Positions 6,670 through 13,400 of a DNA stretch of 15,762 bases are shown one piece after another. Origin of the DNA: Desulfobacteraceae bacterium (GTDB lineage: Bacteria; Desulfobacterota; Desulfobacteria; Desulfobacterales; UBA11574); the NCBI GenBank assembly GCA_013203195.1, contig JABMQM010000117.1, positions 1 through 15,762 of the forward strand. Direction: 5' to 3'. The notes beneath the pieces are model-generated. The model had not been told where the DNA came from. It ran no database searches and saw only the letters and a list, made by a program, of their open reading frames with translations. Position 1 is the first letter of the stretch. Every line of letters starts with the position of its first letter. A program made the translations under genes and the position numbers.

Positions 6670-7478
6670 GTTTTTACAGCCGTATGGATAACAGCGATGC
6701 CGTTAGTGAGGTTGCGGGTTGTTACCTGTGAAAAACCCACCTGTTCTAACATGGCCGTCAACTCACCGGGCAGGACGAACATGCGTATCGATTCGACAAG
6801 ATGCATATAGGCCTTGCGGGACCCCACAATAACTCCGCCAAGCAAGGGCATGACATGAAAAGAATAGATATCATAAAGCTGCCGGAACAGGGGCGCTGTC
6901 GGTTTTGAAAATTCCAGGCACATTATTTTGCCCCCGGGCTTCAGTATGCGATACATCTCCTTAAACCCTTGATCCATACGGGGTACATTACGGATTCCGA
7001 AACCTACCATGGCGGCTGCAAAAGATTTATCCGCAAAAGAAATGTGTTCCGCATCTCCTATCACAAATCTGATATGTTTTCCGGATGCACCGCCGTTTAC
7101 TTTATGCCGGCCTATATCGATCATGGACCGGTTGATATCATATACGATCACCTGACCGCCCGGCCCCACAACTCTGTGGGCCAAAAGAGCCAGATCGCCG
7201 GTACCGCCGCATACATCCAGAACCCGGTCCCCTGGATTCAACTCCAGCATCTTGACGGCCGTATGCTTCCACAAGTGATGAATTCCGAAACTCAACAGCG
7301 TGTTCATCAGATCGTATCTGCGGGCAACCTTATTGAAATGCCGCAAAACATATCGGGCTTTTTCATCCATAGATACTTCCCGATATCCCAGGTAGGTCGT
7401 TTCCCGGCGGCTTTGATGCTCACTGAGTCGATTAAGACCGTCATCTTGATCGAGCCATTTTGATTCTTTCATCATCAT
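6666..7478 (-). CDS. ubiE: UbiE/MenG-type C-methyltransferase
   Basis: A 270-residue methyltransferase of the UbiE/MenG/COQ5 family, which methylates demethylmenaquinone (or the ubiquinone precursor) using SAM. The family signature YDLMNTLLSFGIHHLW (55-70) is intact. SAM motif I is VLDVCGGTGDLALL (87-100), and the second signature-like stretch RILKPGGKIMCLEFS (177-191) is present. An N-terminal extension of ~35 residues precedes the usual start of homology. The ATG at 7478 overlaps the isomerase stop as ATGA and so is favoured; a later start at M37 would remove the extension. In an anaerobe the default role is menaquinone biosynthesis, but the operon context with an inositol-phosphate synthase leaves room for a specialised substrate. 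Confidence 0.88.
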   Translation of the reverse strand: MMMKESKWLDQDDGLNRLSEHQSRRETTYLGYREVSMDEKARYVLRHFNKVARRYDLMNTLLSFGIHHLWKHTAVKMLELNPGDRVLDVCGGTGDLALLAHRVVGPGGQVIVYDINRSMIDIGRHKVNGGASGKHIRFVIGDAEHISFADKSFAAAMVGFGIRNVPRMDQGFKEMYRILKPGGKIMCLEFSKPTAPLFRQLYDIYSFHVMPLLGGVIVGSRKAYMHLVESIRMFVLPGELTAMLEQVGFSQVTTRNLTNGIAVIHTAVKT

Positions 7479-8320
7479 TTTATCGGCAAACCGGATTCTT
7501 GAAATAGGGGTTTTAAGTAAGCGAGGCTTTCCCGGCCGGCAAACTCGGGAACATCTTCATACGGATAAAGCTCCAAACTAATATCGCCTTGATATTTGAG
7601 TCTTACCATGGCCCTGAAGGTATCAAGGAATTTAACGGCCCCTAAACCTGGAATCAGATGGTTGTGAACTCTACTTGCAGCAATATCTTCCAGATGAACG
7701 TGCCCCACCCATTCAAAAAGTTCTTCAAAGACCGCTGAAGGGTCTTCGCCGGCACAGAAAAAGTGTCCTATATCAAAATTTAATCCCACTGCGGCTGACT
7801 TGACATCCTTAATAAAAGACTTGAACTCCACTGAGTTCTCAATCAACAGATCCGGCTCGGGTTCAACCAGTATTTTTACTCCCAGCTCTTCCGCCAGCGG
7901 TATTACCCTTTCCAGGCCCCGGTGAAACAGAGACATCGCCCCATCCCTCGACATACTGCCTAAAGGCCCCCCGGGAGGAACGGATATGTTTTTGCATCCC
8001 AGTGTGTCTGCAATTTTCAGGCTTTCAATGGTATGCTGGATGCGGATTTCACGTCTTTCCTTTTGGGGTTCAATCCAGGAAGGTAGGTAGGTATCCCCGA
8101 CAGCAAAAAGCGTAAAGCTGTTTAGGTTGGTCACTTTCAGGTTGTGTTGCGTAAGGATCTTTTTGAGCCGAGCCATCTTTTCCGCATCAAAGTCCGGAGG
8201 GTAAAGATGGGGGCGATCGCACATGATTTCAACACCATGGAAACCCAAACCGGCTATTTTTTCCAGCGATTCGGAAAGTGTGAATTTAACAAATGCATTG
8301 GTGCTGTATCCGAAAATCAT
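7475..8320 (-). CDS. Sugar phosphate isomerase/epimerase-like TIM barrel
   Basis: A 281-residue AP-endonuclease-2 / xylose isomerase-like TIM barrel. Candidate metal ligands sit at the ends of successive strands: E153 (ILVEPEPD), D183 and H186 (NFDIGHF), H209 (HVHLEDI) and E250 (SLELYPYE). The N terminus MIFGYSTNAF and LGFHGVEIMCD (25-35) are typical. Such enzymes isomerise or epimerise polyols, keto-acids or inositol derivatives (compare IolE/IolI). Adjacency to an inositol-3-phosphate synthase homologue makes a cyclitol or polyol substrate plausible. It lies 58 bp downstream of ino1 and ends in an ATGA overlap with ubiE. The exact substrate is unknown. Confidence 0.85.
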   Translation of the reverse strand: MIFGYSTNAFVKFTLSESLEKIAGLGFHGVEIMCDRPHLYPPDFDAEKMARLKKILTQHNLKVTNLNSFTLFAVGDTYLPSWIEPQKERREIRIQHTIESLKIADTLGCKNISVPPGGPLGSMSRDGAMSLFHRGLERVIPLAEELGVKILVEPEPDLLIENSVEFKSFIKDVKSAAVGLNFDIGHFFCAGEDPSAVFEELFEWVGHVHLEDIAASRVHNHLIPGLGAVKFLDTFRAMVRLKYQGDISLELYPYEDVPEFAGRESLAYLKPLFQESGLPIK

Positions 8321-8378
8321 GATGCATCCTTAGTATTAAGTTAAGAGTGCCGAAACATTACATTCACAAAAACTCTTG

Positions 8379-9581
8379 TTACTGGTCATTAGAGCGCTTC
8401 GCTGGAGGAGCACTTCGTTTGAGGCACTTTTCATCACATTCTTTTTCAAGTTTGCCAAGACTCAAGACCTGATCTTCAAAGTGCACGGGAGGATTTTCCC
8501 CGACCGGTTTCTTGAAATAAAACCCCAGTTCCGGAATCGGGCCGCAGCGTCCCGCCATCTGCAAAACCGCCATCCAGCGGGCCAAATCCACAACCATTGG
8601 AGCGGCCAGAATCGAATCACGGCCCTGAAAGTTTACTCGGATACTCATGGGTAGCCCAAACAGGCCCTGAAAATCGATGACATCCCAGGCTTCCTTGGCG
8701 TCGCCACGGGGCGGATAATAATCGATATGGATCTTGTGAGCAGGCGCGTCATACCTCTGGCCCACGGAATATCCCAAAATTTCTTCCAGCAGTCCGGTTT
8801 TGTTGGCCACCTTTGCGGCAGCCCGTCCGGGATCCATGAGATTTTTTCCATCGGTATTTCCCAGAATATTGAGGCTGTACCATCCGTCTACAATTAAATT
8901 GCGGGCTTTTAAGGCCGAGGCCAGGACTACTTTAAGATAGGTTTGCCCGGTTTTGCCGTCGCATCCGGATATGGGAACGTTCTGTTTGACCGCTTCTTGA
9001 ACAACCACCGGGACTTCTAAATGGTTGGGCGTGAAATTGACTACCGGGATTCCTGAAAGGATGGCCGCCAGGACATAGGCCAAATCCGGCAAGTCCACAG
9101 GGTCTATTTGCGAACGTAGTTCAGACAGGCTTTTAAAGCGTGCAAGATCTTGCTGTGCACTGGCAGGCAGCAGGTTAATCAGAACCGGCCGGGAATCGGG
9201 ATACTGCTTTTTGAAAACCCGGATGTCCTTTATCAGTTGCTCGATCTGGCCGTTAAGATCAAGATCCGCAGACGGAACCTCGAATATGGAAGTATGTTCG
9301 AGATCGGCCTGGTATGGTCTCCAGAGATTTTCAGGAAGCACTCCGTATTTTTTAACACAACCGGTAAGTTCTGCAGGTTGACTATCCCAGCCTGTCATAT
9401 AGATCGCCTGTGGAGGACCCAGATAGGGAAAACTATTGCCCGTTGTCAGACTGGATAAAACCGCCTCAGGATGCTTTCGCATCATGGCGACAGCGACTGC
9501 CACGGTAGATGCAACCGTTCCTTTGGCTCCGGCGATCATTAACAAAAGGGGACGAGGTTTCAAATTATGCGCATTTATCAT
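8379..9581 (-). CDS. ino1: Inositol-3-phosphate synthase homologue
   Basis: A 400-residue protein of the myo-inositol-1-phosphate synthase family (NAD-dependent conversion of glucose-6-phosphate to inositol-3-phosphate). The N-terminal Rossmann loop is GAKGTVAST (18-26). Other family motifs are GCDGKTGQT (206-214), NILGNTDGKNL (238-248) and the HKIHIDYYP/PRGDAKEAWD/VIDFQGLFG block (282-309). The dinucleotide loop differs from the eukaryotic GGNNG form, so this is a divergent bacterial branch and activity on glucose-6-phosphate is an inference. The ATG at 9581 has AGAGG just upstream, and the gene starts 14 bp after the J-domain gene. The last ~15 residues (KRSAPPAKRSNDQ region) are encoded by a GCGCTTCGCT-type repeat and look acquired. 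Confidence 0.85.
   Translation of the reverse strand: MINAHNLKPRPLLLMIAGAKGTVASTVAVAVAMMRKHPEAVLSSLTTGNSFPYLGPPQAIYMTGWDSQPAELTGCVKKYGVLPENLWRPYQADLEHTSIFEVPSADLDLNGQIEQLIKDIRVFKKQYPDSRPVLINLLPASAQQDLARFKSLSELRSQIDPVDLPDLAYVLAAILSGIPVVNFTPNHLEVPVVVQEAVKQNVPISGCDGKTGQTYLKVVLASALKARNLIVDGWYSLNILGNTDGKNLMDPGRAAAKVANKTGLLEEILGYSVGQRYDAPAHKIHIDYYPPRGDAKEAWDVIDFQGLFGLPMSIRVNFQGRDSILAAPMVVDLARWMAVLQMAGRCGPIPELGFYFKKPVGENPPVHFEDQVLSLGKLEKECDEKCLKRSAPPAKRSNDQ
8385..8428. repeat. GCGCTTCGCT-type repeat at the ino1 3' end
   Basis: Two imperfect direct units, GAGCGCTTCGCTGGA and GAGCACTTCGTTTGA, lie side by side. They cover the last ~15 codons of ino1. They resemble the ACTTCGTTCGC and GCGCTGCGC words at 1316-1395, consistent with a dispersed short element that has entered the end of the reading frame. 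Confidence 0.5.
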
Positions 9582-9595
9582 AGGCCTCTTTACAT

Positions 9596-9919
9596 TTACG
9601 GTTTTTTCGGTTTCTGATCATTACCCCACAGGGGACTGCCGCCAAAGCGATCAAACCACCATTCCTCAACGGAAACATATCTGCTGACCTCTTCTTTGGA
9701 AAAAGAGAATTTATAGTTTCTGCAATAATCGTTAATGAGCCTGTAGGCAGCAATAATCCTGGCTGTCATTTCTTGGCATCTTTCTTTATCGCCCTCACAG
9801 CGGTCCGGATGCCATTTTTGGACGAGGGCCCTGTAGTTCGCCTTGATTTCTTCCATGGTTGCGTGTTGGGGCAGTTCCAGCAACTTCCTGGCCGCATTAA
9901 TTTCCTGAAACATGTTCAT
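9596..9919 (-). CDS. Short J-domain (DnaJ-like) protein
   Basis: A 107-residue protein that is mostly a J domain: helix I (ARKLLELP, 10-17), helix II (MEEIKANYRALVQKW), the invariant H37-P38-D39 loop that stimulates Hsp70 ATPase, and helix III (ARIIAAYRLINDYCRN, about 54-69). A C-terminal tail rich in aromatic residues (VEEWWFDRFGG) replaces the Gly/Phe and zinc-finger regions of full DnaJ, so it is a type III co-chaperone that would work with DnaK on a specific client. It is the first gene of the minus-strand train, 14 bp before ino1, with a promoter-like sequence about 145 bp upstream. The Shine-Dalgarno is CGAGG. The ATG two codons downstream is an alternative start. Confidence 0.85.
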   Translation of the reverse strand: MNMFQEINAARKLLELPQHATMEEIKANYRALVQKWHPDRCEGDKERCQEMTARIIAAYRLINDYCRNYKFSFSKEEVSRYVSVEEWWFDRFGGSPLWGNDQKPKKP

Positions 9920-10062
9920 TCAGACCTCGAAAATAACGGCAGATTAAGGGAAATGTTTGTCCAAAATGCTCCGTTTCTAATCAAAGAACTGGGTTCAAAG
10001 GTTCAGAGGTTGATCCCCTCCTTACAACGGATTTTGCAGTTTATCGCCTAACATAAATGAAC

Positions 10063-10091
10063 ATTATTAATAATGCAATATTTTGTGACAA
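10063..10091 (-). promoter_or_regulatory. Candidate promoter of the J-domain/ino1 gene train
   Basis: On the minus strand TTGTCA (10086-10091) and AATAAT (10063-10068) are 17 bp apart. The -10 lies inside a perfect 14-bp palindrome, CATTATTAATAATG (10062-10075), which could be an operator or simply A/T-rich promoter DNA. The predicted 5' leader to the ATG at 9919 is about 140 bases and includes a GGAGGGG Shine-Dalgarno-like run (10015-10021) not followed by any convincing short ORF. Confidence 0.5.
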
Positions 10092-10096
10092 TTCAG

Positions 10097-10390
10097 GGAT
10101 ACTGGATACAGGATACAGGATGCATGATAGATGATTCATGAAACTGCTTACTGATAACTGATCACTGGTTGCGAGTTGCGAGTTCTGGAATTGTGGGTTC
10201 GGGGGTTCAGGGTTCGGGGGTTCGGGGTTCAGGGTTCGGGGTTGCTGGTTACTGATCACTGGTTACTGATCACTGGATACTGGTCACTTGTTACTGATAA
10301 CTGATCACGGGATACTGGTTGCTGGTTACTGATAACTGGTCACTACTCACTGATAACTGATCACCGATAACTGGTCCCTAACCCCCGCAT
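10097..10390. repeat. Degenerate short tandem-repeat region (GGATAC and ACTGAT words)
   Basis: Gene-free DNA made of several simple repeats. GGATAC occurs three times at 7-bp period (10097-10116). A degenerate array of words such as GGTTACTGATCACT, ACTGATAACTGATCAC and GGATACTGGTCACT runs from 10143 to about 10378, interrupted by the GGGTTC run at 10195-10241. Units vary by single bases, contain the self-complementary TGATCA, and have no spacers, so this is not CRISPR. The array separates the inositol-synthase train from the pilus locus. No conserved protein can be read from it. Confidence 0.8.
10195..10241 (+). repeat. GGGTTC tandem run with G-quadruplex potential
   Basis: Seven runs of 3-5 G are separated by loops of only TTC or TTCA. 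This fits the canonical intramolecular G-quadruplex pattern several times over on the plus strand. It sits inside the ACTGAT repeat region, in a gap between genes. Confidence 0.75.
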
Positions 10391-10434
10391 TGCGGAGGTT
10401 AGAGATCAGAGGTTATGCTGAATAGCTATATTAA

Positions 10435-10475
10435 GCGGCGCAGCCGCGGTTCATAAAATCGCGCAGCGATTTTAT
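10435..10475 (-). terminator. Double hairpin at the 3' end of the pilY1-like gene
   Basis: ATAAAATCGC (10453-10462), loop GCA, GCGATTTTAT (10466-10475) is a perfect 10-bp stem that overlaps the stop codon at 10472-10474. It is followed by GCGGC/GCCGC (10435-10447), also with a GCA loop. No long U-run follows, so it may be a processing or stabilising repeat rather than a classical intrinsic terminator. Confidence 0.5.
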
Positions 10476-13400
10476 TTCTGTGTCCAGGATTTTATCTGTA
10501 CTCGATTTCCCGACAGACTGACATCTATGCCGTCCAGGCCCCCGCCGGTAGTGTTTACAAACAATGTATTTTTTAACAGTACCGGGTTTGAAGCCTGACC
10601 GTCGCCGACCGAAATGCCGGCCACATTATGCGTGTTGCCGGCAGCATCAGTGACCACGTCATTTTCATCGATAACACCGTCCTCGTTCACGTCAAATACA
10701 GGCGATCCCGGTGCCTGTCCGGTGCTAAGGTCTAAAGCAAAGATATAAGAATCTCCGTTGCCGGCACACACGTTTTGATCGGGAATAAAGGTGGAAAAAA
10801 AGACGATATTGCCTACTACTAAAGGCTTTTCAATAACCCGCTCACTGCCGATCATGCCGGAGGATGTGTTGTCCAGCGATACGGCCCATGAAAGATTGGA
10901 AGGATTGGTTCCGCTGATATATCTGAATACCTCGCCGCTGACCGCATCGGTCACATATCCTGCCGTCAGGGATACAAGATCACTCAGATTATTCTCGGTT
11001 GTGGAACCTGAAGAGTCATGGATGCCAAAGAAGTACTGCTGATACATATTGGTCTTGTCTGTCTGGGATTCGTACCTGCCGGTGCCGAAAAGAACCCAGA
11101 TATATCCATCGCCGTAAGCATAGTCCGCCTGAGCCCTGATGGGGTGCACATCCGGCGACGTCAACCTAGGGTAAAAATCAAACAGCTTTGAAACCGACGG
11201 GTTCTCACCCTTGCCGATGCCGGCAATGCGGTACATGGTTCCGTACAGGTTCCCCGCGTAAATTTGATCGTAAATACCGTTAGCGGTAAAATCGACGACC
11301 AGCGGGGAGGCCGGCGCGTCATTTTTAAGACTGTCAATAATGGTGCCGTTCACCAAAGCGTCGCCGGGACTTGGATTCTGACCTGTCAGGATTTCATTGT
11401 TAACAAACGTTCCGGTGACATTTTGAAGTTCGAAGACCCCGGCAGCTTGATCAATTGCAACAATCGTCGCTGTAGCCCCGGAAGTCCCTCCTTCAATATC
11501 CTCACCCACTATAAAGTCGGTGACAACCGTATCAAAACCCAGGTAGTACTTGTCGAAAAACTTGATTCTGTTGATATCACTGGTGCCGTCATTCCACAGG
11601 GCCAACCCGTCCTGGGCCACAATACCGTAAAGATAAGACTCTTTGTTGGCCTGGTTGCTGGCGGAATAGCCTGATCCGAAGAATACCGCCCAGGCTGCCG
11701 TTGCCGAGCTATCCAACACCCTTTTGATGTTGGGATCATTCCATGTCTGCCCCAGTTCGGTATCGGTAAACTCCCACAAAAATTTACTCTGTATAGCAGC
11801 ATCTAAATCATCAAACGCCTTGCCGTAGGTTACATCCAAGGCAAAATACGCCTCACCGCCTTCTCCCTCGCCAACAACCAGGATCGACTTCCACGTGGAT
11901 GCCGTTGTATCATAGATATCCGCCGCCTTAGGTGAACCGTCCACAAAATACTGATGGCAGTATCCAGCGTCGCACATGTCATATGCGGAATTGCCGGTGG
12001 CCAGCATCAATTTTGCCTGGAGATTTTCAGGCACAAAGGCCCATTTTTCTGCACCGGTTGCAAGATCAAAGGCGTGCAGCGCGCCGTCATTGGCCCCGAT
12101 GTAGATCATGGCATCCCGCGACATACCGTCTTTCCAGGCTTCATAACCGTCAAAGGTGTAATTAAAGGGCGGGGTGCCGACCACAACCGGAGTTGAGTTG
12201 ATAATGTCCCCGATGTCCTTGCACAACCAGTTGTCACCGGCCAGCAGAGCATCCGTATATTCAACCACGGCACTGCTGCTTATGGTAAACACGCTGCGGC
12301 TCACAGGTATTTCACTGCCGGCGCTCCATACTACATTGTCCCAGTCGCCGTCGGAAGCCTGGGTCACGGCCTGCAGATCGCCGGTCCAGTCCGAAGCATC
12401 GAAATTGGCAAGCAGCACGGTATCGCCCAGATCAGCCGAAGTTGTGGGTGCCGGTGAAGACCCGTAGAATATATTATCCAGGATCGTTTCTCTTATGGTT
12501 GAAAAGGCATCCACCAGTTCCTGCTTATTGTTGGCTAAAAACGGCACACCCACGCCCCCCGTTTCACTGTGCAGGGCGTATAAATCGTCGGTTTCGGAAT
12601 CATCTCCCCGATCGTTGGCCTCTTTGGCCATTTCGTTGATCTGGGTAGCGTTATCGATGCCAAAACCGACGGCAACAGACGATATGTCGTTATCGGCCAG
12701 GGCATTGGTCTCCGTGTTGATGGTGGCAACGCTGGAGCCGTAATACCCCTCGCCGTCGGTCACGTCGATCAGGAACATGGGCTGACAAGCAGCCTGGGTA
12801 AAGGTGTCGCCGCCCTCATCGGCTTTAGTGCCCGTAAAATACTTTCTGGCAGCAATCAGCGAATCCATAAACGGCGTTCCGCTGTGAGCCACCGTACCGG
12901 TAATTGCCGCCTGAAGGGCGATTTGCTGGGCATCGGTATGATCTTTAGTTCCGACGTGAATTTTGGTGTAGTTATCGACCGCCAGATAGCCGTCGCCCGT
13001 TGCGCCGGACCAGGTTCCGTAGCCCCAGGAAATGCTCCGGTCCGTTACCAGATCGCTGATGGCGTCTTTTCCGATATCGATTCTGGATTGCTGGGTCACT
13101 CCTCCCCATGCTGCCAGTGCCGGTGTTGTCGAGGCGTTCCAGGCCACCGATGCCACCGATGCCGCCGTTGTGGTTCGGGCGGAAATATTGCTGGCCGTCG
13201 CCGCAAATGTGGGTGGATTGTCGGCATTTTCACCGTCGATGGTCAGGGAGGTGACCCCACTCTGGGATTCGTCAATTTCAAACTTTAGATACGCATTGGT
13301 TATGGTAGCCCCCTGCGGGATGACTACATTCTGGAAACGCATACCCACGGTCTGGACACTGCTTTCAGTCACAAGCTCCAGATCGGTGCTGGTGTATCCC

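Noticed and set aside
6666..9581. An Ebo-type metabolite gene cluster
   Set aside because: The diagnostic partners (EboA, TatD-like EboB, UbiA-like EboC, dehydroquinate-synthase-like EboD) are absent. Only an isomerase-like TIM barrel is reminiscent, and it is shorter than EboE.
10041..10259. A 72-codon minus-strand ORF (MISNQQPRTLNPEPPNP...)
   Set aside because: It is a translation of the GGGTTC and ACTGAT repeats; the Pro-Asn-rich text is a by-product of the repeat and there is no ribosome site.
10143..10378. ACTGAT array as a CRISPR
   Set aside because: Units are 12-14 bp, degenerate and contiguous, without spacers of constant length, and no cas gene is present.
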